Both the position numbers and the translations under genes were made by a program. A stretch of DNA of 64,000 bases from CAXMQZ01 sp963719055 (GTDB lineage: Bacteria; Acidobacteriota; Thermoanaerobaculia; Multivoradales; JAHEKO01), in contig CAVRAU010000017.1 of the NCBI GenBank assembly GCA_963719055.1, positions 124,001 to 188,000 of the forward strand. Reading direction: 5' to 3'. The notes under the pieces are model-generated. The model had not been told where the DNA came from, did no database searches, and saw nothing but the letters and a program-made list of their open reading frames with translations. Below, piece after piece: positions 46,527-55,690 of this stretch (its first letter is position 1; every line of letters begins with the position of its first letter).

Positions 46527-47970
46527 GCTGGCGCCGGGTCTCCTCATCCATCTCTTCGTGCTCTTCTTGGTCGCCTGTTGCCTGAGTCTCGACATCGAAC
46601 GGCGGCGCTGACCAGAGCTTCTGCAGTTCGGTCTGGAGGCGTCTCTCTGCCTCGTGGTCCTGGCCTATCAGATTGTTGGTTTCGCCGGGATCGGTCTCCA
46701 GATCGAAGAGTGCGAAGGGATTGCCTTTGCCGGCGATCCAGCGCTGCTCGCCCCAATCCTGGGCGTAGATCAGCTTGTAGCGACCATCGGTAACGGCTCG
46801 CTGCCAAAGCGGTTTGACCGCGTATCCCGCTTCCGAGAAGGCGTAGCGCTCGGCAATCTCTGTCTCAGGCCCGAGGAGCCGCGGCCACAGGGACTGCCCT
46901 TGCATCCACTGACCCTCCTCGAGCTCGATCCCTGCCGCTTCCAGGAGGGTCGGAGCGAGCTGCAGCAGCTCCACGGGTGAAGTGTCGACCCGGGGCTCGA
47001 GAGTTCCGGGCTGATGAAAGATGAGCGGCACCCGTAGGCAGGTCTGGTAGCTGAACCGACCGTGGTCGAAGTAATACTCGTGCTCGCCGAGGGATTCGCC
47101 ATGATCGGAGGTGATGACGGTCAAGGTATTCGCCATCAGACCCTTGTTGTCCAGGAAATCCAACAGCTCCCCGACCTTGGCATCCACATAGGAGATCTCC
47201 GAGTCGTAGCGGGCTACATAGAAATCCAGATCGTCCCTGCCGTCGAGAACCTGTTCACGACCGATGCCTGTCATCTGGCGTCGAGGTCGATCGGGATTGA
47301 TGTCGACTTTCCGCGTCGAGTCCGAGAAGCTGTCGTCGACGAATCTGTCAGTCCAGGGCTCTGGAGCCTCGTACGGGGAATGGGGGTCCAGATAGTGGAC
47401 CCAGAGGAAGAAGGGCTCGCCGGGTTGCTGATCCTCCATGACCGTTTCCACCAGTTGGTTGATCATGGCGGCTCCGGTGGGATCGACACCATCCGCTGGC
47501 GGGGTCAATTTCCAGCTCTCCACATAGGTGCCGAAGCCCTGGTTGAAGTTGAACTCACTGGCCACGGCGCCGTTGGCCACCACGGCCCGGGTCGCATAGC
47601 CCTGTCCCTCGAGAAGCTCGGCCAGCATGAGGAATTGGTCGGGGAGTCGGGTGCCGATCTTTCGCACGATGCCGTTGTCTTTGGGGTAGGTGGAGGTGAA
47701 CATGGAGGCGAACGAAGGGCCGGTCTTGGGCCACTGCACGATGGGGGCCTCGAAGCGAACTCCTGCGGCCGCCAAAGCATCGATCACCGGAGATGTCTGC
47801 CGGAAGTAGCCGTAAGACGAAAGATGGTCGGCCCGCAGGGTGTCGATGGTGATCAGGACGATGTTGCTCCGGCGGGCCGGCTCCTGCCGGCTGCAGGCGA
47901 GCCAAAGGCTCGCGGCCAGAAGGCCGGTCGAGAGAACCGCGAGAGAGAAGAAGGGCCGAGGAGTACGCAA
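46501..47970 (-). CDS. Sulfatase-fold lipoprotein, Thr at nucleophile site
   Basis: About 489 residues. Start placed at TTG 47970, giving the lipoprotein signal SLAVLSTGLLAASLWLAC (lipobox Cys C26). No ATG fits and the SD is weak, so the start is uncertain; the frame stays open to 48189. The catalytic domain has D43 in TIDTLRADHL, the nucleophile loop VQWPKTGPSFASMF with T83 in place of Cys, and SDHGESLGEHEYYFDHG later. The tail ends RRQLKALGYIQ. It is probably a Thr-nucleophile phosphatase/transferase rather than a formylglycine sulfatase. It lies between two paralogous GT-C genes on the opposite strand. Confidence 0.83.
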   Translation of the reverse strand: MRTPRPFFSLAVLSTGLLAASLWLACSRQEPARRSNIVLITIDTLRADHLSSYGYFRQTSPVIDALAAAGVRFEAPIVQWPKTGPSFASMFTSTYPKDNGIVRKIGTRLPDQFLMLAELLEGQGYATRAVVANGAVASEFNFNQGFGTYVESWKLTPPADGVDPTGAAMINQLVETVMEDQQPGEPFFLWVHYLDPHSPYEAPEPWTDRFVDDSFSDSTRKVDINPDRPRRQMTGIGREQVLDGRDDLDFYVARYDSEISYVDAKVGELLDFLDNKGLMANTLTVITSDHGESLGEHEYYFDHGRFSYQTCLRVPLIFHQPGTLEPRVDTSPVELLQLAPTLLEAAGIELEEGQWMQGQSLWPRLLGPETEIAERYAFSEAGYAVKPLWQRAVTDGRYKLIYAQDWGEQRWIAGKGNPFALFDLETDPGETNNLIGQDHEAERRLQTELQKLWSAPPFDVETQATGDQEEHEEMDEETRRQLKALGYIQ

Positions 47971-48171
47971 GGGTCGTGTTTTTCGCGTTGGCTGGAGGCC
48001 CAGTGGGGCCGGACCGCGATTATACGCCAGAGGCCATGACCTGTCCGCATGAGCCAGGCGCCCCCGAGGAGGCTCGAACCGGTCGGGCGCTCGCGGTATG
48101 CTGCGGCGAAAGATGGAGGCTGCCGGACGCTCCGGTGCGGCTGGGGCCCCGAATCGAGGGCTGAGATCACT

Positions 48172-49950
48172 TTGCGTGTCGAGCAACAACGTCTTCCAAG
48201 ATGGGCGCCCTACAACGCAATCCTGCTGGCATTGCTAGCCGTGTTGCTGGTGGGTGTTCTGACCTTCGACCGTTCCGAGTGGCCCTTGCTGATCGGCGAC
48301 GAGGCGACCTACTTGATGGCGGCCGAGAGCCTGGCCTGGGATCTCGACCTGCGGTACGAGCGTCAGGACTACGACCGCTTTGTCGATCACTGGCACCTGG
48401 AGCCCGAAGGGTTGATCCTCCAGAGCGGTGATGCCGGGCAGACCATTACCTTTGGCAAGCCGTTCTTCTATCCGCTTTGGGTGGCGCCCTTTCTCAGAAT
48501 CTCTCCCACGAAGGGGCCCTTTCTGGCGAACTTCTTCGCCTTGGGTCTCGCGGCACTGCTCGCCAGTCGAACTCTGCGCCAGACGGTCGGCGCCGTGGCG
48601 CCGCTGTGGGTGGCCTGCAGCTTGTTCGCTTCCGTGTCGTTCGCCTATACCTTCTGGGCCCACGCGGATCTCTTCCTCCTGGCCCTCACCGCCACCGCCC
48701 TGAGTCTAGCCTTCTGGCAGACAGAGACGCCGATGCCACGGGGCCGGAAATCTCACCGGTGGATCTGGCGCTGGGTGGGCGTTGGCGTGCTGTTGGCCGC
48801 CGTGGTTTTCAGTCGGCCGCTCTACCTACCGCTGTTTCTGCCAGTTCTCTTGGCCCTGCCGCGAACGGCGAGATGGCGAGCTGGGCTGGCGCTGGTCGTG
48901 GGTGCTCTGGGGTTGGCGACCGGGGCTGCTGTCGTCCACCGTCTCAATGGCGATGCCTGGACGAGTTATGGGGCGCAACGAAGAGGCTTCTACAGCAGTA
49001 CCGGCTTTCCGATCGTCGATTTTCCGGTCGAGACCTGGCAGGAGAGTCTCGATGATCTGGGCGACGCCGCCTGGGCCGAGGCGAGGACTCTGACGAAGCT
49101 TCCCAAGACGTCCGCCCGATTGTGGTTCTGGAACTCCATCTACTTCGTGGCCGGTCGCTTTGTGGGCGTTCTGCCGTATTTCCTGCCGCTGGTGCTGGGA
49201 CTGTGGGGTCGCCCCAGGGGTTGGGCTCGCTGGATGTTGCTGTTGGCGGTGGGGCTCTCGGTAGCCGGTTTCTTTCTCTATCGGCCCTTCAATATCTACG
49301 GGGGCGGCGGCGCGATGGCCAATCGCTATTTCATGCCACTGTTCCCGGCTTTCTGGTTCATGGCCTCGCGTCCCTGTCGACCCAACCGTATCGTGGCTGT
49401 CTGTCTGGTCGCTGCACCCTTTTTGTGGCCGCTGTGGACGGATGCCAGGGGCTATCCAAAGCGTGCCAATCACACCTATCGTTACGTTTCGGATTTCGCT
49501 CAGAGACTCCTACCCTACGAGACCACCCAGAGTCATCTGAAGCCGGCGGGCCGAGCGGATGTCGCACAAGCCGGGTTGTGGGTGAAATTCCTGTCGCCCA
49601 GTCTCCGAGAGAAGAGAGATGGCAAAGCCCTGCTGCTCGACCGGGGCCACCGGGGAGAGCTTCTCGTGGGAGCCTATAGACCGCTACAGGAGCTCGAGCT
49701 GCAGACTCTCGGCGATCCAGCCGAGAGCCTGAAAGTGGTGGCTGGAGCCAAGGTTCTCGAGGATTCGCGCAACGCCCGTGGGCGCAGGATGAGGCTGGAG
49801 TTGCAGGGCCCGCGTGCACGACACCCGATGTGGTGGACCTGGGAGAATTTCTTTCTCTATGAGCTGGCCCTTGAATCCGAGTCCACCTCCGAGGGGAGAC
49901 TGACCTTCATCCTCGTGAGGGTACCGAGTGCCGAGAAGGGATCGTCGTGA
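48172..49950 (+). CDS. GT-C-like membrane glycosyltransferase, paralogue B
   Basis: About 592 residues from TTG 48172 (MRVEQQRLPRW); the frame is open further left to 48049, but that stretch is antisense to the sulfatase-fold gene and is low-complexity. Catalytic-type D43-E44 lies in PLLIGDEATYLMAAESL. Shared landmarks with paralogue A: TITFGKPFFYPLWVAPF, YTFWAHADLFLLAL and GGGGAMANRYFMPLFPAFWF. The C-terminal soluble domain is shorter (about 130 residues). It is an external-face polyprenyl-phosphate-sugar transferase by fold inference. GTGA overlap couples it to the next GT-C gene. Confidence 0.83.
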   Translation: MRVEQQRLPRWAPYNAILLALLAVLLVGVLTFDRSEWPLLIGDEATYLMAAESLAWDLDLRYERQDYDRFVDHWHLEPEGLILQSGDAGQTITFGKPFFYPLWVAPFLRISPTKGPFLANFFALGLAALLASRTLRQTVGAVAPLWVACSLFASVSFAYTFWAHADLFLLALTATALSLAFWQTETPMPRGRKSHRWIWRWVGVGVLLAAVVFSRPLYLPLFLPVLLALPRTARWRAGLALVVGALGLATGAAVVHRLNGDAWTSYGAQRRGFYSSTGFPIVDFPVETWQESLDDLGDAAWAEARTLTKLPKTSARLWFWNSIYFVAGRFVGVLPYFLPLVLGLWGRPRGWARWMLLLAVGLSVAGFFLYRPFNIYGGGGAMANRYFMPLFPAFWFMASRPCRPNRIVAVCLVAAPFLWPLWTDARGYPKRANHTYRYVSDFAQRLLPYETTQSHLKPAGRADVAQAGLWVKFLSPSLREKRDGKALLLDRGHRGELLVGAYRPLQELELQTLGDPAESLKVVAGAKVLEDSRNARGRRMRLELQGPRARHPMWWTWENFFLYELALESESTSEGRLTFILVRVPSAEKGSS

Positions 49951-51980
49951 AGACCGCCAAGGGGATGGCGTGGGTGGTGGCGGCAGGATGGCTTGCCACG
50001 TTCTTCTGCTGGCTGTGGGATGTCACGGGTGATGGAGCCCCGCGCCTTCTGTGCCAGTTCGTGGTGCTCGCCAGCCTGATTTTGACGGCCGGCAGTGTTC
50101 TCTTCTGGGGTCGGGTTCTGTGGCAGCGCGGGGAAGGTTCGTCGTTCTGGACTGCCGGGCGTCTGCTGCTGTTGCTGGTCGTCATGGCTCTGGGCGTGCA
50201 TTGGATCGGCGTCGATTGGGAAGTGACCGGCCGCTACTACCGGGACGAAGGGATCTACTATGCAGCGGCCCTCGACATCAACGAGGGTGAGCTGTTCCCC
50301 AAGTCCTTCATCTACGGCCATTTGCCCTACTACATGTACGCCTTCGCCTTGTGGATCCGGTCTTTGTTTCCGGCCGCCCTGGCATGGATCGTCGGGGCCT
50401 TGTTTGGTGTCAGCAAGGACGTCGACGTCAGCTGGATCCTGTTGCGAGGCCTCAATACCACCTTGGGGGCTCTGACCGTGATCCCGGTATTCGTGACGGG
50501 GCGCCGCATCGCCGGTCTGTGGGCAGCAGGTCTCGGATCGTTACTGATCGTCTTTTCGCCCATCTACAACGAGATCACCCGTCTGATCATCAGTGACGTA
50601 CCCTCGGCTTTCTTCGCCGCGGCATGTCTGATGTTCGTCGCCATGCTCTTGGAAGAGGAGCGTTGGCTGCCTTACCTCGGTGCCGGTGTGATGGCCGCCC
50701 TGGCAGCTGCCAGCAAGTACCCGGCGGGTGTCGTCGCTGTCGCGATCATCGGAATCTGGATCGCCTGGCGAATCCGAACCCGCACCTGGTCATGGCACCT
50801 GCTGGCTGCGGGGCTGGTGTCGCTGGGTACGTTTCTGGTGGTGATGCCGGCGTTCCTGGCCCATACCGAGGAGGTCTTCGTCGGGCAAGGAAAGGACCTT
50901 CTCTTCGGTTTTCGCCAATACGGCCGTGGCGGCTGGATCGGAGTCATGCCACAGAGCAACGCCGCCTGGTATGGCGGGCAACTCGTGGCGAGCTTCGGTC
51001 TGCCTGCCATTCTTCTGGGACTCGGTGGTTGGCCCTGGCTGGACAGGGAGTCCCGGCGACGTTGGGTCTGGATGCTGCCATTCCCGGTGGTCTATCTGGT
51101 CTTGTTGGCGTCCATGAGCATGGTGGTCAAGCGCAACCTGTTGCCGGTACTGCCGGCCCTTGCTGCGGTGCTGGGTGTCGGCGTGGCGGGTTGGCTGCAA
51201 CTTGGCCAGGGCCGACCCACAGGTCGGCGGGCTCGCTGGACTTGGATCTTGATCGTCGGAGCCCTGATCGTTCCCGTATACCGGACGACGGTGCAGACCC
51301 TGGCGTTCGCCCGTCACAGTACCCGCGAACAAGCCACAGCCTGGATCGAAGCCAACTTGCCGCGCGGCGCGGCCATCATCAAGGAGTCCTACACGCCTCA
51401 TCTGCACAAAAAGAAGTTCACCGTCCATCAGACACGGTTTCTGCCGCGCATGCCGCTGGAGGAGGTTCGCGGTGGCCAGTGGGACTACGTGTTGTTGGCC
51501 CAGAACGCCTATGGGCGGTTCCTGGATCCCGCCAACTGGGAGAAACCGCACCATGAGCTCTTCGCCCGTGCCTATGAGGAAATGCTCCAGTTCGAGAAGG
51601 TGCGGGAGTTCCGTCCCAGCCGCCTCCGCATGGGCCCGACTCTGGAGCTCTACAAAGCCGACCCGGAAGAGGTCGACTACCTCGAGCACTTTCGGTATGC
51701 CTTCGACGGTGAAGGTTTCCAATACCCTCGGGATGATGCCTACCTGTTGCTCAAGGGTTACCTGGCACCGGGGCCATTCGAAATCATCCTGGAGACCGAG
51801 CCACCGACCGTTGTCGGCAGAGTGCACATCGTGACGCGAGACGGTCGGGATGCCGGGGACTTCGAGATCGACCAGAGCACCGGGACGGCCGAGCTCCCCT
51901 GGCAAGCCAAGTACTTCTTCTACACCTACCTGCCCCAGGGCACCGAGATTCGCGCTTTCGAGCTCGCTCGCAGCGATTGA
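49947..51980 (+). CDS. GT39/ArnT-like membrane glycosyltransferase
   Basis: This 677-residue protein has about 12 helices. The ArnT/PMT-type acidic motif in the first periplasmic loop is YYRDEGIYYAAALDINEG (D100-E101), followed by KSFIYGHLPYYMYAFAL. Second-loop landmarks are ISDVPSAFFAAACLMF and GAGVMAALAAASKYPA, both typical of GT39-family proteins. A C-terminal periplasmic domain (about 430-677) is beta-rich. It would transfer a lipid-linked sugar to an envelope acceptor. The GTG start overlaps the upstream GT-C stop, so both are co-translated. It converges on the TPR sulfatase-fold gene 19 bp later. Confidence 0.86.
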   Translation: MKTAKGMAWVVAAGWLATFFCWLWDVTGDGAPRLLCQFVVLASLILTAGSVLFWGRVLWQRGEGSSFWTAGRLLLLLVVMALGVHWIGVDWEVTGRYYRDEGIYYAAALDINEGELFPKSFIYGHLPYYMYAFALWIRSLFPAALAWIVGALFGVSKDVDVSWILLRGLNTTLGALTVIPVFVTGRRIAGLWAAGLGSLLIVFSPIYNEITRLIISDVPSAFFAAACLMFVAMLLEEERWLPYLGAGVMAALAAASKYPAGVVAVAIIGIWIAWRIRTRTWSWHLLAAGLVSLGTFLVVMPAFLAHTEEVFVGQGKDLLFGFRQYGRGGWIGVMPQSNAAWYGGQLVASFGLPAILLGLGGWPWLDRESRRRWVWMLPFPVVYLVLLASMSMVVKRNLLPVLPALAAVLGVGVAGWLQLGQGRPTGRRARWTWILIVGALIVPVYRTTVQTLAFARHSTREQATAWIEANLPRGAAIIKESYTPHLHKKKFTVHQTRFLPRMPLEEVRGGQWDYVLLAQNAYGRFLDPANWEKPHHELFARAYEEMLQFEKVREFRPSRLRMGPTLELYKADPEEVDYLEHFRYAFDGEGFQYPRDDAYLLLKGYLAPGPFEIILETEPPTVVGRVHIVTRDGRDAGDFEIDQSTGTAELPWQAKYFFYTYLPQGTEIRAFELARSD

Positions 51981-51999
51981 GCCAACCGCTCCTGGACCT

Positions 52000-54153
52000 C
52001 TAGCCACCGAGCCGGCGTAGCAGCTCGCGTGCGCGCTCGATGTCGCGGCCGTATCGTGCGGGCGGGGCACGGTCGATGAAGCGCCGCAGCGCTCGACGAG
52101 CGCGGTCGTGATCGCCCGCCTCCAAGGCCAGCATCGACAGGTTGTACAAGAGGTCGAGATTCTCCGGCTGCAGCGCTAGCGCCCGTTCGCAAGCTACGAG
52201 AGCCTCGCGAAGCTCTCCGAGGTTGTGCAGCGCGGTCGCGAGGTAGTTCCAGGCCAGCGGCAGGCCTGCGTCGAGCTCCAGGGCTCGCTCGGCCTGGACG
52301 CGTGCCTCGAGCCATCGCTGCTGGCGCAGCGCCACGAGGGCCAGGGTCTCGTTCGCTGTCGCGTTGTTGGCGTCGAGGTCGAACACTCTGTGGAGCATCT
52401 GTCGCGCCCTTTCGTGGTCCCCGATCTCCGAGAGGAGCAAGCCCAGGACATTGAGTGCGTCCGGATCTCCCCCGGCAGCCAGGGGCTCGACGATGGAGAC
52501 GGCCTCTTCCGCCCGCCCGACCTCTGCCAGCGACAGGCCGAGCTGACGCAGTGTCGCTGCGGTCGCAACGTCGGCCCTGCGAGCTTGCTGCATCACTTCG
52601 ATCGCCTCTCCGACCCGCTGCTGCTCGAGCAGGATCTGCGCCCAGTAGTAGTAGGCGACACCCATGTCGGGGCGCTCCTCGACGATCTCGGCTACCAGGT
52701 TGGCGGCCGCTTGCAGCTGACGTCGATGATAGAGATCGATGACGCGATGGAGCTTGTGGTCGAGCTGGATCAACCGCTTCGGATCGTCGGCAGCCGAGAA
52801 CGAGGTCTTCGGCTCCCCGCTGCCGCCGAGGTAGCCGAGCGATCGCAGCGCCGCCGCCGCCTCGGGCTCGATCTCGCCGCGCCGCGGTGGCCATCGAGAC
52901 TCTTCCGGCAGAGCGCTCAACAGTTGCTCGGCGGTTGCGCCTTGTTGCGCGATCAGATTGTGCTGCTCCCGCGGGTCGGCCCTCAGGTCGAAGATCTCGG
53001 GAAGGGGCAGGGAGACCGCTTTCCAGCCTCTCTCGATCGTCCCGCGCAGAGGCGCCCAACCGTGGTCAAGTGTGGGCGTGAGCGACTCGAAGTAAGACGG
53101 TGCGTCCGAGTCCTCATCCGATCGCGAGAGCAGCGATCGACCCGGCAGATCGAACCCGGGATCGAGTTCCAGGGCATCGAGAATGGTGGGGAGAATATCG
53201 ATGTGTCGTGCAGGCTCGCGCCGGCTGGCTGGCTCGACTCCCGGGTACCAGATCACGAAGGGCACCCTCAGCGTCGCCTCGTAGGCGAAGATCCCGTGGG
53301 TTAGCTCGCCGTGCTGACCGAGAGACTCTCCGTGGTCGGAGGTGAAGATGACGAGAGCGCCGTCTTGATCATCTCCGGTCACCTGCTCCAAGAGCGGCCC
53401 GAGGAAGGCATCGGTGGCGGCGACCTCACCGCGGTACGGATTTTCGGCGAATCGTGCACTGAACGGTTCCGGCGGGTCGTACGGCGCGTGCGGATCGAAG
53501 AGATGCAGCCAGAGAAAACGCCGCTGCCCCTCTCGCGCCCGCCACCAGTCCAAAGCCAGCTCGACGACGGCATCCCCGCGCCGCTCCGCGGGTACCAGAT
53601 CGGTGCGCCCGACGCCCTCGGGCACCCTGTCGTCGTAGACATCGAATCCACGATCGAGACCGAAACGGGAATCGAGCACGAAGGCGCCGACAAAGGCGGC
53701 GGTGGCGAACCCTACATCGCTCAGGATGGTCGCGGCCGTGGGCATGGCATCGGGCAGAACAAATCCCAGGTTGTCCCGAATGCCGTGCTCGTACGGATAG
53801 CGGCCGGTCAGGATGTTAGCGTGCGAGGGCAGCGTGACCACGTTGTGTGCGTGGGCGTTCGAAAACCACTCTCCCTGAGCGGTCAGACGATCGAGATTCG
53901 GCGTGAAGCTTTCGCGTGAGCCGCTGAAGCCGACCGCGTCCCATCGCAGCGTGTCGACCGTGATCAGGACGACGTTGTCGATCGCCAAGATGGCGCTGTC
54001 AGCGAGTGATTCGGTTTGCGCGGCTGCCGCCGGGGGAAGGTCTCCGGTGTTGGCCTTCCCGGTGTCCTGCGGTGAGGGGGTGCAGCCGCAAAGGATGCCC
54101 ACGGCCACGCAGAGCCAACCTCGCTGCCGTATCGAGGCTGTCGCGCCGATCAT
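52000..54153 (-). CDS. Sulfatase-fold lipoprotein fused to C-terminal TPR repeats, Thr at nucleophile site
   Basis: About 717 residues. Start ATG 54153 has AGGA 8 nt upstream; ATG 54162 is the alternative. The lipobox is GILCGC (C24). The catalytic domain has metal D67 in TVDTLRWDAVG, the nucleophile loop VVTLPSHANILTGRYP with T107 replacing Cys, and SDHGESLGQHGELTHG. The domain ends with AALRSLGYLGG. From about residue 470 there are 5-6 TPR units (VAYYYWAQILLEQQRVGEA, ALNVLGLLLSEIGDHERAR, LPLAWNYLATALHNLGEL, LDLLYNLSMLALEAGDHDRA). The LPSHA form is shared with LtaS-like and other Thr-type phosphotransferases. TPRs suggest a protein partner at the envelope. Confidence 0.88.
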   Translation of the reverse strand: MIGATASIRQRGWLCVAVGILCGCTPSPQDTGKANTGDLPPAAAAQTESLADSAILAIDNVVLITVDTLRWDAVGFSGSRESFTPNLDRLTAQGEWFSNAHAHNVVTLPSHANILTGRYPYEHGIRDNLGFVLPDAMPTAATILSDVGFATAAFVGAFVLDSRFGLDRGFDVYDDRVPEGVGRTDLVPAERRGDAVVELALDWWRAREGQRRFLWLHLFDPHAPYDPPEPFSARFAENPYRGEVAATDAFLGPLLEQVTGDDQDGALVIFTSDHGESLGQHGELTHGIFAYEATLRVPFVIWYPGVEPASRREPARHIDILPTILDALELDPGFDLPGRSLLSRSDEDSDAPSYFESLTPTLDHGWAPLRGTIERGWKAVSLPLPEIFDLRADPREQHNLIAQQGATAEQLLSALPEESRWPPRRGEIEPEAAAALRSLGYLGGSGEPKTSFSAADDPKRLIQLDHKLHRVIDLYHRRQLQAAANLVAEIVEERPDMGVAYYYWAQILLEQQRVGEAIEVMQQARRADVATAATLRQLGLSLAEVGRAEEAVSIVEPLAAGGDPDALNVLGLLLSEIGDHERARQMLHRVFDLDANNATANETLALVALRQQRWLEARVQAERALELDAGLPLAWNYLATALHNLGELREALVACERALALQPENLDLLYNLSMLALEAGDHDRARRALRRFIDRAPPARYGRDIERARELLRRLGG

Positions 54154-54277
54154 ACCCGACATCCTAACGAACAAGTCTCGTGCGTCCCAGGGTCGCGATC
54201 TCGGCGCGAGATCAGGAGTGAGCCAGAGAATCTGCGATTCAGGAGGCGTGTCGCAATGGAAATCTCGAGGTAGAGAT

Positions 54278-55690
54278 TCAGTTGGCGACGTAGCCGAGCG
54301 CTTCGAGCTCCTCTTTGAGATCCTCGGGAATCTCCTGCGTGTCGAGGCGGGAGGGCAGGTCGGCAAACCGTCGCCGGATCAGTTCCTGAAGCTCGGCGAC
54401 CTTCTGCGGGTACTGGTCGGCGAGGTTGGTGGTCTCCAGGGGATCGTCGGCCAGGTTGTAGAGCTCCGTCTTGGCCACCGGATAGTGCCCTTCAGGGGCT
54501 CCAGGCAGGCAATAGGGCGAGTCGTGGTCCGGATTGTCAACCAACTTCCAGTCGCCAAGTTGGGCCGTGTGCAGGCGAGAGGACCCGTACTCTGAGAATG
54601 CCGGTCGACCGGATCCGGGGAGCTCGGTGCTCTCGAGATAGGGCACCAACGAGGTGCCGTGCAAGGAGTCTGGGGGCGTCACGCCGATGAGGTCCAGAAC
54701 CGTCGGGGTCACATCCATGAGCTCGACACTCTGCCGGACGACAGCGCCCTCTTCCAGGAGTCCGGGAGCCACGAAGGCCAGGGGTACGTGTAGCCCTGAC
54801 TGGTAGACCGAGCAGGCGTGGTAGATGTACTGGTTGTGGTCGTAGAGATCCTCGCCGTGATCGGCCAAGAAGACGATCACGCTGGAGTCCATCAGACCCC
54901 TGGCCGCCAGGGCGTCCAACAGCTCGCCGGCAAATCGATCGCTACCCATGACCGCGGCGTCGTAGAGAGCATCGAGATGCTGGAGATCAGCGTCGTCGAG
55001 CGGGATCTCGTCGGTCATGATCCGATTCAGCCATCCCTTCTTGGGGGCTACCGGGCCTTCATACCCGGGGTCCAGGCGCTTGGCGGCGCGATCCCCACCG
55101 TTGTAGTAGGGAGAATGGGCTCCAAAATAGTGCGCCCAAAGAAAAACGGGTTGAGTGGGGTCGACCTGATCAAGCCAACCCAGGGCTTCCCCATTGATCT
55201 TGCTGTCCACGCCCCGACTACAGAAGGCATGGCCCCAGCCGAGATGGTTGGCACGACACATATTGCTCATGAACCGACCGGTCTGGTAGCCGTGCTCGGA
55301 CAATAACGTCGCCAAGGTCGGGATTCCTTCGTGGAGCTCGTATCCGTTCTCGAACACACCATGACCGCTCGGGTAAAGGCCGGTGAGTACCGAGGCGAGG
55401 GACGGCCAGGTGATGGCTCGTGGGGCGATGGCGTTGGCGAACTGGACTCCCGCCGCCATCAGGGCATCGATATGGGGGCTTGGGCTGGTGCCGTCGACCC
55501 GATGCCCGTTGACGCCCAGCCGATCGGCCCGCAGTGTATCGATGGTGATGAGGATGACGTTTCTACCGTTGGCGCCGGCCGCGAGACGGTCGCCTGCCGG
55601 GGTGCTCTCGTCCCGCTGGGAACAGGATAGAGACGACAAAAGGCCGACAAGCAGAATCGAGATCCGCCACCGGACCGGTAGGTTCATCAT
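54278..55690 (-). CDS. Sulfatase-fold lipoprotein, Thr at nucleophile site
   Basis: This 470-residue protein has a lipoprotein signal (ISILLVGLLSSLSC, C23). The catalytic domain carries D51 in LITIDTLRADRLG, the nucleophile loop RAITWPSLASVLTG with T94 replacing Cys, and LADHGEDLYDHNQYIYH in the second metal region. The tail ends KEELEALGYVAN. Enzyme class is the alkaline-phosphatase superfamily; sulfatase activity is unlikely without formylglycine, and phospho-group chemistry is favoured. The start overlaps the FHA-EAL stop by 4 bp, so its synthesis may be coupled to that signalling protein. Confidence 0.88.
   Translation of the reverse strand: MMNLPVRWRISILLVGLLSSLSCSQRDESTPAGDRLAAGANGRNVILITIDTLRADRLGVNGHRVDGTSPSPHIDALMAAGVQFANAIAPRAITWPSLASVLTGLYPSGHGVFENGYELHEGIPTLATLLSEHGYQTGRFMSNMCRANHLGWGHAFCSRGVDSKINGEALGWLDQVDPTQPVFLWAHYFGAHSPYYNGGDRAAKRLDPGYEGPVAPKKGWLNRIMTDEIPLDDADLQHLDALYDAAVMGSDRFAGELLDALAARGLMDSSVIVFLADHGEDLYDHNQYIYHACSVYQSGLHVPLAFVAPGLLEEGAVVRQSVELMDVTPTVLDLIGVTPPDSLHGTSLVPYLESTELPGSGRPAFSEYGSSRLHTAQLGDWKLVDNPDHDSPYCLPGAPEGHYPVAKTELYNLADDPLETTNLADQYPQKVAELQELIRRRFADLPSRLDTQEIPEDLKEELEALGYVAN

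Noticed and set aside
47971..48189. N-terminal extension of the sulfatase-fold lipoprotein to 48189
   Set aside because: The extra residues are Arg/Pro-rich, would precede the lipoprotein signal, and overlap the start of the divergent GT-C gene.
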